Shown: positions 6,815-15,710, counted from the first letter of the stretch. The stretch is DNA of 27,896 bases from JBGPFS01 sp041483455 (GCA_041483455.1 JBGPFS010000009.1:1-27896), one strand, 5' to 3'. Made by a program: numbers and translations. The notes: generated from the sequence alone by a model not told the origin.

Positions 6815-7906
6815 ATGACGCTGGCCCTCGACACGATCCGGCGCGCCCCGAAGGTCCTCCTCCACGATCACCTCGACGGCGGGCTCCGGCCGGGCACGAT
6901 CATCGAGCTGGCGCGCGAGCACGGCTACGGCGGGCTGCCGACCGGCGATCCGGACGAGCTGGCCGCCTGGATCCGGCGCGGCGCCGACCGCAAGTCCCTC
7001 GAGCTCTACCTCGAGACGTTCGCTCACACCGTCGGGGTCATGCAGACACCCGACGCGATCGCCCGGGTCGCCGCCGAGTGCGCCGAGGACCTGGCTGCCG
7101 ACGGCGTGATCTACGCGGAAGTCCGCTACGCGCCGGAGCTCTCGACCGCCGGCGGCCTGACCCTCGACGAGGTGATGGCGGCGATCCTGTCGGGCTTCCG
7201 GGCCGGCGAGGCCAGGGCCGCGGCCGACGGCCGGACGATCATCGTCCGAACGCTCACCACCGCGATGCGCCAGGCGGACCGGGCCCTCGAGGTGGCCGAC
7301 CTGGCGCTCCGCTTCCGCGACGAGGGCGTGGTCGGCTTCGACATCGCCGGCCCCGAGGCCGGTTTCCCCCCCGGCCGGTTCGCGGACGCATTCCGGCGCC
7401 TGACCCACCACAGCTTCCACCTGACCCTCCATGCCGGCGAGGGCTACGGCCTGCCGTCCATCCGCGAGGCGCTCGACCTGGGCGCCGAGCGTCTCGGCCA
7501 CGGGGTCCGGATCGTCGACGACATCGAGGTCGGGGCCGACGGTCGGCCGCGCCTCGGGCGCCTGGCCGCCTACGTCCGGGACCGGCGGATCCCGCTCGAG
7601 CTGTGCCCCACCTCGAACGTCCACACGGGCCTCGTGGACGCGGTGGTCGACCACCCGATCGACGTCCTCCGGCGGCTGCGTTTCCGGGTCACGCTGAACA
7701 CCGACAACCGGCTGATGAGCGGGGTGACGCTCTCGTCGGAGTTCGCCGCCCTCGACGCGGCCTTCGGGATCGGCCTCGGCGAGATGGAGTGGCTGACGCT
7801 CAACGCGATGAAGTCCGCCTTCCTGCCGTTCGACGAGCGTCTCCAGCTGATCGACGAGGTGATCAAGCCGGGCTATGCGCGACTCCGCCGCGAGGTCGGC
7901 GGCTAG
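6815..7906 (+). CDS. add: Adenosine deaminase
   Basis: Hydrolyses adenosine or deoxyadenosine to (deoxy)inosine and ammonia in purine salvage, using one zinc. At 363 residues it is full length. Zinc and catalytic residues are visible: HDHLDGGLRP (His17 and His19), the TLHAGEG motif with the third His and the proton-transfer Glu, LGHG with the His that activates water, ELCPTSN, and the Asp of TLNTDN. The TDNRLMS form, instead of TDDP, is my recollection of the actinobacterial-type enzymes. The ATG at 6815 is preferred over the in-frame ATG at 6749 because it starts the conserved region and lies 6 bp after the TACGAT box; the upstream ATG would precede the promoter. The P-type ATPase gene follows closely and may be co-transcribed. 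Confidence 0.95.
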   Translation: MTLALDTIRRAPKVLLHDHLDGGLRPGTIIELAREHGYGGLPTGDPDELAAWIRRGADRKSLELYLETFAHTVGVMQTPDAIARVAAECAEDLAADGVIYAEVRYAPELSTAGGLTLDEVMAAILSGFRAGEARAAADGRTIIVRTLTTAMRQADRALEVADLALRFRDEGVVGFDIAGPEAGFPPGRFADAFRRLTHHSFHLTLHAGEGYGLPSIREALDLGAERLGHGVRIVDDIEVGADGRPRLGRLAAYVRDRRIPLELCPTSNVHTGLVDAVVDHPIDVLRRLRFRVTLNTDNRLMSGVTLSSEFAALDAAFGIGLGEMEWLTLNAMKSAFLPFDERLQLIDEVIKPGYARLRREVGG

Positions 7907-7925
7907 CCGGGCGCGGGCGCCGACG

Positions 7926-10484
7926 ATGGAGGCGGGCAGCGCGCCGGGTGGGCCAGCGACGACCGGCCTGACCGAGGCGGAGGTCGTCCGGCGCCGGGCT
8001 GCCGGGCAGGGCAATCCGGCCCCGCCGGCGACCTCGCGGACCTACCTCCAGATCGTCCGCGAGAACGTCTTCACGTTCATCAACGACATCATCATCCTGC
8101 TCGGCGTCGCGCTCGCGCTGGCCGGTCGGCCGGTCGACGCGCTCATCTCGCTGGTCGTGATCTCCACGAACATCGTCGTCAGTGTCACCCAGGAGGTCCG
8201 CGCGAAGCGGACGCTCGACCGGATCGCCCTCCTCACCCGGCCCACCGCGCGGGTGATCCGCGACGGGACGGGCCGGGCGGTCGGGCCTGAGGCGCTCGTC
8301 TTGGGCGATCTCCTCGAGATCGGGGCGGGCGACCAGGTGGTCCTCGACGGGCGGCTGGTCGACGGGCGGCTCGAGGTCGACGAGTCCCAGCTGACCGGCG
8401 AATCGGACCTCGTCCCGAAGGCGCCCGGCGACGAGGTCTTCTCGGGCAGCTTCGCGATCACCGGGACGGGCCGCTACCTCGTCGAGAAGGTCGGCGCGGC
8501 GAGCCTGGCGAACCGGATCACGGCCGGCGCCCGCTCGTTCCGGCGGGTGCTGACCCCGCTCCAGCGCGAGATCAACCAGGTCATCCGGGCGACCCTGCTG
8601 ATCGTCGCCTACCTGGAGATCCTGCTCGTCCTCAACTCGGTCCTCCAGCTCGAGCCCGCCGGCGAGGCGATCGGCGAGGCGTCGCTCCTGGTCGGGCTCG
8701 TCCCGAACGGCCTGTTCGTCTCGATCGCCGTCGCCTACGCCCTCGGTGCGGTCCGGATCGCCCGGCAGGGCGCGCTCGTCCAGCAGGCGAACGCGATCGA
8801 GTCGCTCAGCTCGGTCGACGTCCTGTGCCTCGACAAGACGGGGACCCTGACGGCGAACCGGCTGCTCGTCACGGAGCTCGTGCCGCTCGATGGCTCGAAG
8901 GCCGAGCTCCGGGCGGTCGCCGGGGCGGCGGTCGCCAGCGCCTCATCGCGGAACAAGACCGCGGAGGCGATCGCCGTGGCCTGCCCGGCGGAGGCCGGGC
9001 CGATCGCCGCGGAGGTCCCGTTCTCGTCGGTCCGGAAGTGGAGCGCGGTCGCGTTCTCCCACGCCGGATCGAGCGGCGGGCCGGCGCCTCGCTCCGCCGG
9101 ATCGACTGCGATGCCGACCGGGATCGTGGCCATGGGCGCGCCGCAGTCGCTCCGGCCGTACCTGGCGGACGCGGCCTGGCCGGCGATCGAGCAGGCGGTC
9201 GTCGGGAGGACGGCCCGGGGGCTGCGCGTCCTGCTCGTTGCGGTGGCGTCGTCGACGACCGACCTCGTGGACACCGGCGACGCGACCCGCCTCCCGGAGC
9301 TCCGGCCGCTCGGCCTCGTCTGCCTCCAGGACGAGCTCCGGGACGGGGCGGCCGAGGCGCTCGCGAGCTTCCGGGCCTCCGGGGTCCGGCCGATCATCAT
9401 CTCGGGCGACGACCCCGACACCGTCGCCGCGCTCGCCCGGCAGGCGGGGCTCGGGCCCGAGCTCCGGACGATGTCGGGCCCGGAGATCGACCGCCTCGAC
9501 GGGGCCGAGCTCGCGGCGGTGGTCGCCCAGACCGACATCTTCGGCCGGATCGTGCCGGCCGAGAAGGAGCGCCTGATCGCCGCCCTGAAGGCGAGTGGGC
9601 ACTACGTCGCGATGATCGGGGACGGGGTCAACGATGTCCTCTCGCTCAAGCAGGCGAACCTGGCGGTGGCGATGCAGAGCGGGACCCAGGCGGCCCGTGG
9701 CGTGGCCGACATCGTCCTGACCGAGGACTCGTTCGCCACGCTCGTGCCGGCCGTCCGCGAGGGCCAGCGGATCCTCAACGGGATGCAGGGGATCCTGGCC
9801 CTCTTCCTGACCCGGATCTCGACCGTGGGCCTGCTCATCGTCTCGTCGCTCGTCGTCGGGATCTTCCCGATCGCCCTCCGGAACGGCTCGCTCATCACGC
9901 TCCTGACCGTCGGCGTCCCGGCGGCCGTCCTGGCGTTCTGGGCGCACCCGGGGGCGCGCGAGCGTTCCACCCTCGGCCGGACGATCGCCCGGATCGTCGT
10001 CCCCGCGGCTGCCCTGTCGAGCCTCATCGGGCTGGCGGTCCTGTACGGGACCCTGGGCATGCACGTCCTCGAGGCTGGCCGGGACGGCTTCGTCGGGTCG
10101 CCGGCCGAGCTCGAAGCCCGGATCGACGACGCGATCCCGATCGCCCAGAGCGCGCTGACCGCGTTCCTGGTGCTCTCAGGACTGGCGCTCATCGCGTTCG
10201 TCGAGCCGCCGTTCCGCTGGCTCGCCGTGGTCGAGGAGCGGCGCGAGGACGGGCGGCCATTCGTCCTGGCGGTCGGGCTGGCGGTCGTCTACGTCGTCGT
10301 GGCCGCGCTCGGCCCGGCTCGCCAGCTCTTCGCGCTGACGCCGCTCGGGCTGACCGAGGTCGCCATCGTCGCGGCGGGTGCGGCGACCTGGATCGTCGGG
10401 GTCCGCGAGGTCTGGCGACGCCGGCTCATCGAGCGGTTCGTCGGGATCGACCTGCCGCCGATCGCGCCGGATCGCACGTCGTAG
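7926..10484 (+). CDS. P-type cation-transporting ATPase (CtpE-like)
   Basis: An integral membrane ion pump of 852 residues (869 if the in-frame ATG at 7875, inside add, is used; I prefer 7926 because homology begins just after it, at GLTEAEVVRRRAAGQGN). The order is: actuator motif LTGES near 157, membrane segments, TM4 motif PNGLF near 260, the phosphorylated Asp in CLDKTGTLT near 303, a reduced nucleotide-binding domain, IGDGVND, and a C-terminal set of about six helices. There are no N-terminal metal-binding repeats and no CPC, so it is not a Cu/Zn-type pump. The layout resembles mycobacterial CtpE (linked to Ca2+) and firmicute relatives. The TM4 acidic residue of the PEGL motif of Ca2+ pumps is Asn here, so the ion is uncertain. 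Confidence 0.9.
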   Translation: MEAGSAPGGPATTGLTEAEVVRRRAAGQGNPAPPATSRTYLQIVRENVFTFINDIIILLGVALALAGRPVDALISLVVISTNIVVSVTQEVRAKRTLDRIALLTRPTARVIRDGTGRAVGPEALVLGDLLEIGAGDQVVLDGRLVDGRLEVDESQLTGESDLVPKAPGDEVFSGSFAITGTGRYLVEKVGAASLANRITAGARSFRRVLTPLQREINQVIRATLLIVAYLEILLVLNSVLQLEPAGEAIGEASLLVGLVPNGLFVSIAVAYALGAVRIARQGALVQQANAIESLSSVDVLCLDKTGTLTANRLLVTELVPLDGSKAELRAVAGAAVASASSRNKTAEAIAVACPAEAGPIAAEVPFSSVRKWSAVAFSHAGSSGGPAPRSAGSTAMPTGIVAMGAPQSLRPYLADAAWPAIEQAVVGRTARGLRVLLVAVASSTTDLVDTGDATRLPELRPLGLVCLQDELRDGAAEALASFRASGVRPIIISGDDPDTVAALARQAGLGPELRTMSGPEIDRLDGAELAAVVAQTDIFGRIVPAEKERLIAALKASGHYVAMIGDGVNDVLSLKQANLAVAMQSGTQAARGVADIVLTEDSFATLVPAVREGQRILNGMQGILALFLTRISTVGLLIVSSLVVGIFPIALRNGSLITLLTVGVPAAVLAFWAHPGARERSTLGRTIARIVVPAAALSSLIGLAVLYGTLGMHVLEAGRDGFVGSPAELEARIDDAIPIAQSALTAFLVLSGLALIAFVEPPFRWLAVVEERREDGRPFVLAVGLAVVYVVVAALGPARQLFALTPLGLTEVAIVAAGAATWIVGVREVWRRRLIERFVGIDLPPIAPDRTS

Positions 10485-10506
10485 ACCGGGCGGCCAGCCC
10501 CCGCGG

Positions 10507-11793
10507 TCAGCCGGCTGTGGTCGCCGCCCCGTCCTCGACCGTGGTCGGGAGCGACTCCAGGAGCGGCTCGGTCCAGGCCCAGGCAGCCCCGTGGTGGCGC
10601 CCGACGGCGCCGTGGCGGGCCGCTTCGACCCGGAGCGGCAGGCCGAAGATCTCGATGAACCCGACGGCGCTGGCGTGATCGAAGGCGTCGCCCTCGTCGT
10701 ACGTGGCGAGGCTCTTGTCGTAGAGCGAGAGCGGGGATCGCCGGCCGACCAGGACCGCGTTCCCGTGGTCGAGCCGGATCCGGGCTTCCCCGCTCACCAC
10801 GCGCTGGGAGGAGGCGACGTAACCGCGCAGGTCGCGGTGGAGGGCGCTGAACCAGAGCCCGTCGTAGGTCAGCCGGGCGAGCTCGTCGGCGACCAGCCGA
10901 CCGAACCGGAGGGTGTCCTTCGAGAGGGTCAGACCCTCGAGCCCGCGGTGGGCGGTGTGGAGGATCGCGGCCGCCGGCGCTTCGTAGATCTCGCGGCTCT
11001 TGATCCCCACGAGCCGGTCCTCGACGTGGTCGATCCGGCCGACGCCGTGCGCGCCCCCGAGCGCGTGGAGCCGCTCGACGAGGATCAGCGGGTCGAGCCG
11101 CTCGCCGTCGACCGAGAGCGGGATGCCGCCCTCGAAGCCGATCGTCAGCTCGATCGGATCCGGGGCCCTGCCCGGCGCGACCGTCCACTCGTAGGCGTCG
11201 GCGGGCGGGGCGACCCAGGGATCCTCGAGCACGCCCGTCTCGCACGAGCGGCCCCACAGGTTCACGTCGATCGAGTACGGCGAGCTCCTGGTGATCGGGA
11301 TCTCGATCCCGCGCTCGACCGCGTAGTCGATCTCCTGGTCGCGCGAGAGGCCCATCCCGACCCGCATCGGGGCGACGACCTCGAGCCCCGGATCCAGGGC
11401 GTGGACGGCGACGTCGAAGCGGACCTGGTCGTTGCCCTTGCCGGTGCAGCCGTGGGCGACCGCGTCGGCGCCCTCGCGCTTGGCCACCTCAACCAGGAGC
11501 TGGGCGATGAGCGGTCGGGCCAGGGCGGTCGCGAGCGGATAGGCGCCCTGGTAGAGCGCGCCGGCCTGGAGGTGCGGCCAGACGAAATCCGTGACGAAGC
11601 GCTCCCGGGCGTCTACGACGTAGGCCTTCGCGGCCCCTGCGCTCATCGCCCGACGCTCGACGCCCGCCCGGAGGGAGCCGCCGCCGACGTCGACCGTCAG
11701 GGTGACGACCTCGACCCCGAACTGCTCCCTGAGCCAGGCGACCGCCACCGAGGTATCGAGCCCGCCCGAGTAGGCGAGGACGACCTTCTTCAT
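10507..11793 (-). CDS. argG: Argininosuccinate synthase
   Basis: Joins citrulline and aspartate with ATP to form argininosuccinate in the cytoplasm. At 428 residues it has the usual length plus a short tail. The ATP-pyrophosphatase P-loop SGGLDTS is at residues 9-15, and AHGCTGKGNDQVRFD, which contacts ATP and aspartate, at 113-127. SPYSIDVNLWGRSCETGVLEDPW, GGIPLSVDG and DHVEDRLVGIKSREIYEAPAA follow. The ATG at 11793 overlaps the argR stop by 4 bp (ATGA) and begins MKKVVLAYSGG, so the much longer open frame upstream is only read-through. It is the last gene of the argCJBRG operon. Its TGA is 22 bp from the convergent ATPase stop, with no clear terminator between. Regulation is presumably through the ARG boxes at argC. 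Confidence 0.97.
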   Translation of the reverse strand: MKKVVLAYSGGLDTSVAVAWLREQFGVEVVTLTVDVGGGSLRAGVERRAMSAGAAKAYVVDARERFVTDFVWPHLQAGALYQGAYPLATALARPLIAQLLVEVAKREGADAVAHGCTGKGNDQVRFDVAVHALDPGLEVVAPMRVGMGLSRDQEIDYAVERGIEIPITRSSPYSIDVNLWGRSCETGVLEDPWVAPPADAYEWTVAPGRAPDPIELTIGFEGGIPLSVDGERLDPLILVERLHALGGAHGVGRIDHVEDRLVGIKSREIYEAPAAAILHTAHRGLEGLTLSKDTLRFGRLVADELARLTYDGLWFSALHRDLRGYVASSQRVVSGEARIRLDHGNAVLVGRRSPLSLYDKSLATYDEGDAFDHASAVGFIEIFGLPLRVEAARHGAVGRHHGAAWAWTEPLLESLPTTVEDGAATTAG

Positions 11794-12320
11794 GACCGGA
11801 CCTCCGAGACGACGGGACTGGCTGAAGCGCCGATCGCGCGGAACCGGTCGAGCCAGCGCTCGAGGCGGGCCTCGTCGGCGAACAGGACGAGCAGGGTGTT
11901 GTCGCCGGCGAGCGTCCCCTCCTGGTCCTGGAGGGAGGACTCGTCGATCGCCTGGGCGATCGCACCGGCGGTGCCCGGCGAGCCGGTGAGGATGAGGGTC
12001 AGGCCGCTCCGGCCGACCCGGACGGGCATGTCGGCGAGGATCCGCCCGAGCCGTTCGTCTCGGGCGCCGGTCGGCTCCTGGGTGGAGCGCGGGACCAGGT
12101 CCCCGGGCGTGAGGTAGACGTGCCGGTCGCCGCGGGCCACCTTGGCGAGGCCGAGCTCCGCGATGTCGCGGCTGACGGTCGCCTGGGTCACGGCGAAGCC
12201 GCGGGCGGCCAGGAGCTCGGCGAGCTCGGCCTGGCTGCCGACCGAACCGCGGCCGACGAGCTCGAGGATCGCCCGGCGGCGCTCCACGGCGGAGCCGGCA
12301 GCCGAAGCGGGCCCAGTCAT
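11790..12320 (-). CDS. argR: Arginine repressor ArgR
   Basis: Transcription regulator of arginine genes, acting as a hexamer with arginine as corepressor. The 176-residue protein has an N-terminal winged helix (about 12-70) with the recognition signature VTQATVSRDIAELGLAKV, and a C-terminal oligomerisation/arginine-binding domain (about 95-170) with GTLAGDNTLLVLF at 135-147. The usual Asp pair (GDD) is GDN here, which is also common in the family. The ATG at 12320 overlaps the argB stop as ATGA, and the TGA overlaps the argG ATG. The gene is inside the operon it is expected to control, which would give negative autoregulation through the twin ARG boxes at 15782-15816. Confidence 0.95.
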   Translation of the reverse strand: MTGPASAAGSAVERRRAILELVGRGSVGSQAELAELLAARGFAVTQATVSRDIAELGLAKVARGDRHVYLTPGDLVPRSTQEPTGARDERLGRILADMPVRVGRSGLTLILTGSPGTAGAIAQAIDESSLQDQEGTLAGDNTLLVLFADEARLERWLDRFRAIGASASPVVSEVRS

Positions 12321-13105
12321 CGGGCGGCCCCGGCCGCCGCCCGGTTCGCGCTGATCCGGGTCCCGAAGGCCGGGTCGTCGATGGCCCGGGCGAGGGCATC
12401 GGGCACCGATCCGTCGGCGATCACGGCCTGCGCCCCGGCCCAGGCGAGCGCGCTGAGTGCCGCCCGCACCTTGGGCACCATCCCACCCGCGATGACGCCG
12501 GTCGCGATGAGCGTCTCGGCCTCGCCCGCGGTGAGCGTCTCGCGCCGGCGACCGTCGGCGTCGCGGACCCCATCGACGTCGGTCAGGAGGACCAGCTGGC
12601 GGGCGCCGAGCCCGGCGGCGATCCCGGCTGCCGCATCGTCGGCGTTGACGTTGCAGACGATCCCCGATTCGTCGCGCGCGAGCGGGGCCACGACCGGCAC
12701 CTGGCCTCCGACGAGCACGGCGTCGAGGAGGTCCCGGCGGAGCCCGACCACGTGCGCCACCAGGCCCATGCCCGCGACCCGCTCGGCGATGAGGAGGCCG
12801 CCGTCGACGCCGGAGAGACCGACCGCATCGACCCGCAGGTCGCGCAGCGCGGCGACGAGCTCGCTGTTGACGACCCCGCGCAGGACGGCCGCGGCGACCT
12901 CCAGGGCGGCGTCGTCGGTCACCCGGAGGCCGCCCTCGAAGCGGCTCGGGACTCCGAGCCGCTCGAGCCATTCGGTGATCCGCTTGCCCCCGCCGTGGAC
13001 CAGCACGACCGGCCGGCGCCGGGCGATCGCGGCGACCTCGACGAGGACCTGCTGTTGCTCGGCCAGGGTCGTCCCACCGAGCTTGACGACCAGGATCTCG
13101 CTCAC
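12317..13105 (-). CDS. argB: Acetylglutamate kinase
   Basis: Phosphorylates N-acetylglutamate with ATP, the second step of arginine synthesis. The protein has 262 residues and an amino-acid-kinase fold: VVKLGGTTL with Lys8 at the start, the HGGGKRITEWL loop (38-48) for phosphate binding, GLSGVDGGLL, VNADDAAAGIAAGL for acetylglutamate and LLTDVDGVRD near the ATP site. It lacks the N-terminal helix typical of arginine-inhibited hexameric kinases, since the protein begins directly with the first strand, so feedback control may rest on ArgR instead; this is inference. GTG start at 13105, overlapping the argJ stop by 4 bp (GTGA). A LysW-dependent kinase is a possible alternative but the arg neighbours decide the call. 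Confidence 0.95.
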   Translation of the reverse strand: MSEILVVKLGGTTLAEQQQVLVEVAAIARRRPVVLVHGGGKRITEWLERLGVPSRFEGGLRVTDDAALEVAAAVLRGVVNSELVAALRDLRVDAVGLSGVDGGLLIAERVAGMGLVAHVVGLRRDLLDAVLVGGQVPVVAPLARDESGIVCNVNADDAAAGIAAGLGARQLVLLTDVDGVRDADGRRRETLTAGEAETLIATGVIAGGMVPKVRAALSALAWAGAQAVIADGSVPDALARAIDDPAFGTRISANRAAAGAAR

Positions 13106-14556
13106 GTCGTGTACTCCGCGTTCTCGCGTACGTAGGTCTCGGTCAGGTCGCAGCCGAACGCCTCCCCGGAGCCCGTTCCGAGTCCGAGGTCGACCCTGAT
13201 CAGGACCTCCGGTCCGGCCATCGCCACCCGCGTCCCGACCCGATCGAAGCCGATCGGCCCGCCGGCCGGGCCGTCGAACACGAGCCGCCCGGCGATCGCG
13301 ATCCGGAGCCGATCTGGATCGAGGGCCGGCGACGTGCCCGCGCGAGCCGTGGCCGCGGCTCCGGGCAGGCCGGCCGCCTCAAGCACCGCGGCATCGGCCA
13401 GGCGGGCGTTGCCGGCCGCCGCCGCGATCCGGCCCCAGTTCGGGTCGCGGCCGTGGATCGCCGCCTTGACCAGGCTGCTCCCGACGACGGATCGGGCGAC
13501 CGCCCGGGCGTCCGCGTCGTCGGCCGCACCGGAGACGTCGCAGCTGATCAACGTCGTCGCGCCCTCGCCGTCCGCGGCCTGCTGGCGGGCGAGATCGCGG
13601 GCGACCGCCTCGATCGCCGCCCCGAGCGCCAGCGCCTCAGCGCTCCCCGGGGCGACGTCGACCGTGCCCGCCGCTCCGGACGCGAGGAGGAAGACGGTGT
13701 CGTTCGTGCTCGTGTCGCCGTCGACGGTCAGCTGGTCCCACGTCCGGGCGGCGGCCGGGCGAAGGAGGGACGAGAGCGTCATCGGCCCGACCGTCGCGTC
13801 GGTCAGCAGGACCGCCAGCATCGTGGCCATCCGCGGGTGGATCATCCCGACGCCCTTCGCGATCCCGCTGACCCGGACGTGTCGGGCCGCGTGGCCGTCC
13901 GGGTCGGGGAGGGTCAGGGCCACCGTGGCGACCTTCGTCCGGGAGTCGGTCGTGCGGAGGGCGATCGCCGCGGCCTCGAGCCCCTCGTCGGAGGTCAGCA
14001 GTCCCGTGGGCACGAGGTCCGCGATCGCCGCCGCGACCCGCTCGAGCGGCAGGCGGGTCCCGATCACACCCGTCGCGAGCAGGAGGGTTCGTTCGGGCTC
14101 CGCCCGGAGCGCGTCGGCGAACAAGCGGGCGACGTCCCGCTGGTCGGCGTCGCCGGCCGGTCCGGTCGCGGCATTCGCGCAGCCGCTGGTCGATATGACC
14201 GCGTCGGCCCAGCCCGACCGCCCGCCGTCGCTGCCCGTCGAGGCGAGGTGGGCGCGGCTGAGCCGGACCGGCGCCGCGGCGATCGGGTTGAGGGTGAAGA
14301 CGGCCGCCGCCGCCGCCGGTCCGCCCGTGGTCCGGATCACCGCCAGGTCCAGCTTGCCCGAGGCCTTGATCCCGGCGGACGTCGCGCCGGCGGCGAAGCC
14401 GGCCGGGAGCGCGGCCCGGCGTTCGACGACCGGCAGGTCCGCGGGCAGTGGCGCGAGGAGAGGATCGGTGGCGCCGCGCGGGTCGGTGGCGCCACGCGGA
14501 TCGGCCGGTTCGACGGCCCCCGCGCCGCGCGCCCCGGTGACCATGGGATCCGTCAC
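13102..14556 (-). CDS. argJ: Bifunctional glutamate N-acetyltransferase / ornithine acetyltransferase
   Basis: Transfers acetyl from N-acetylornithine to glutamate, closing the acetyl cycle; some members also use acetyl-CoA. The precursor cuts itself at an Ala-Thr bond. Here the site is in GMIHPRMATMLAVLLTDA, with Thr245 as the new N-terminal nucleophile. Other family features are AGIKASGKLDLAVI (61-74), GCANAATG, LATGVIGT with the oxyanion residues (160-167), NDTVFLLASG, SSLVKAAIHGRDPNWGRI and the C-terminal VRENAEYTT. At 484 residues it is long because about 45 extra residues precede the domain, including a DPRGAT repeat. The GTG at 14556 overlaps the argC stop (GTGA); a later ATG (MVTGARG) is possible. 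The presence of argJ means argA and argE are not needed. Confidence 0.96.
   Translation of the reverse strand: MTDPMVTGARGAGAVEPADPRGATDPRGATDPLLAPLPADLPVVERRAALPAGFAAGATSAGIKASGKLDLAVIRTTGGPAAAAAVFTLNPIAAAPVRLSRAHLASTGSDGGRSGWADAVISTSGCANAATGPAGDADQRDVARLFADALRAEPERTLLLATGVIGTRLPLERVAAAIADLVPTGLLTSDEGLEAAAIALRTTDSRTKVATVALTLPDPDGHAARHVRVSGIAKGVGMIHPRMATMLAVLLTDATVGPMTLSSLLRPAAARTWDQLTVDGDTSTNDTVFLLASGAAGTVDVAPGSAEALALGAAIEAVARDLARQQAADGEGATTLISCDVSGAADDADARAVARSVVGSSLVKAAIHGRDPNWGRIAAAAGNARLADAAVLEAAGLPGAAATARAGTSPALDPDRLRIAIAGRLVFDGPAGGPIGFDRVGTRVAMAGPEVLIRVDLGLGTGSGEAFGCDLTETYVRENAEYTT
14462..14504. repeat. 18-bp in-frame tandem repeat in the argJ N-terminus
   Basis: Two 18-bp units (14462-14479 and 14480-14497) with two mismatches, plus a partial third, encode DPRGATDPRGATDP in the non-conserved leader of ArgJ. 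The repeat keeps the frame. Confidence 0.8.
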
Positions 14557-15710
14557 GGTGCCACCGGAAGCTGCTCGAGCCCGGTGGTCTCGGGCAGGCC
14601 GTGGACCAGGTTGAACGCCTGGATCGCCTGGCCGGCCGCCCCCTTGACCAGGTTGTCGATGACCCCCAGCGCGAGGATCCGCCCGGTCCGCGCGTCGAGT
14701 CGGACATGGACCCGGGCGAAGTTGCTGGCGTGGACGTGGCGCGTGGCCGGGACGTCGGCGCTCACGGACACGAACGGTTCATCGGAATAGGCGGCCGCAT
14801 AGAGCGCGTCGAGCTCGGCCTGGGTCACCGGTCGGGTCGAACGGACGTGGCAGCTGGCGAGGATCCCGCGCTGCATCGGGACGAGGTGGGGGAGGAAGTC
14901 GACGAGCGCTGCGCCGGGGATCGCGGCGCCGGCGGCACCACCCGCGCCGGCGGCACCACCCGCGCCCGGTCCCGGCCCCGCGCCGCCCGACAGCCCGACC
15001 AGCTCCTGCTCGATCTCCGCGACGTGTCGGTGCCCGCCGACTCCGTAGGCGCGGACGCTCTCGTTCACCTCGCCGAACATCAGCTCCGCCTTCGCGTCGC
15101 GGCCGGCGCCCGAGACCCCGCTCATGGCATCGACGACGAGATCGCCGATCAGGCCGGCCCGGGCGAGCGGCGCGAGGGCGAGGAGCGTCGCGGTCGGGTA
15201 GCAGCCCGGCGATCCGACGAGTCGCGGCGTACCGGCCGGGGCGCCCGCGAGGGCACGAAGCTCGGCGCGATGCAGCTCCGGCAGGCCGTATACGGCCAGG
15301 TCGAGGAGATCGGGCCGGGGATGCCTGAAGCCGTACCAGCGCGGGTAGTCGGCCGGGTCGCGGAGCCGGAAGTCCGGGCCGAGGTCGATGACCGCGGCCC
15401 CGTCGGCGAGGAGCCCGGGGACACGCTCGGCGGCCGCTCCATGCGGCAGGGCGAGGAAGACGGCGTCGGCGTCGGGGTGGTCCTCGTCGACAAGGTGAGG
15501 GGTGGTCGCGAGGTGCGGGTGGATCGTCCCGACCGGCTCCTCGTCGCGGCCGCGACCGGTCAGCCCGACGAGCTCGACCGCCGGGTGGCGATCGAGCAGC
15601 CGGATGAGCTCGGCTCCGACGTACCCGGTGGCACCGACGACGGCGACCCGGATGCCCTGCCGGCGACCCGCCCCGACTGGCTGGCCCGACGTCCCGAGGC
15701 TCGCGCTCAC
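14553..15710 (-). CDS. argC: N-acetyl-gamma-glutamyl-phosphate reductase
   Basis: NADPH-dependent reduction of acetylglutamyl phosphate to the semialdehyde, third step of arginine synthesis. The 385-residue protein has the NADP loop VAVVGATGYVGAELIRLL (22-39), the active-site GSPGCYPTATLL with Cys170, SGVSGAGRDAK (198-207) and PHLVPMQRGI (274-283). Between the conserved GHRHVAEIEQEL and the PHLVP strand there is a Gly/Ala-rich stretch (about 241-265) absent from ordinary ArgC and built from an 18-bp repeat. The start is GTG at 15710, the only start before the conserved core, since a stop codon lies 5 codons upstream; no Shine-Dalgarno is seen. It is the first gene of the operon, with a leader of about 70 nt from the ARG-box promoter. 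Confidence 0.96.
   Translation of the reverse strand: MSASLGTSGQPVGAGRRQGIRVAVVGATGYVGAELIRLLDRHPAVELVGLTGRGRDEEPVGTIHPHLATTPHLVDEDHPDADAVFLALPHGAAAERVPGLLADGAAVIDLGPDFRLRDPADYPRWYGFRHPRPDLLDLAVYGLPELHRAELRALAGAPAGTPRLVGSPGCYPTATLLALAPLARAGLIGDLVVDAMSGVSGAGRDAKAELMFGEVNESVRAYGVGGHRHVAEIEQELVGLSGGAGPGPGAGGAAGAGGAAGAAIPGAALVDFLPHLVPMQRGILASCHVRSTRPVTQAELDALYAAAYSDEPFVSVSADVPATRHVHASNFARVHVRLDARTGRILALGVIDNLVKGAAGQAIQAFNLVHGLPETTGLEQLPVAP
14926..14961. repeat. 18-bp perfect tandem repeat inside argC
   Basis: GCGCCGGCGGCACCACCC is present twice in a row (14926-14943, 14944-14961) with a further partial copy after it. It encodes the GGAAGA-type stretch inserted in ArgC and keeps the frame. Confidence 0.9.

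Noticed and set aside
11794..12399. Upstream extension of the argG frame through argR
   Set aside because: The frame stays open only because of GC bias; conserved ArgG begins at MKKVVLAYSGG and argR occupies the DNA in another frame.
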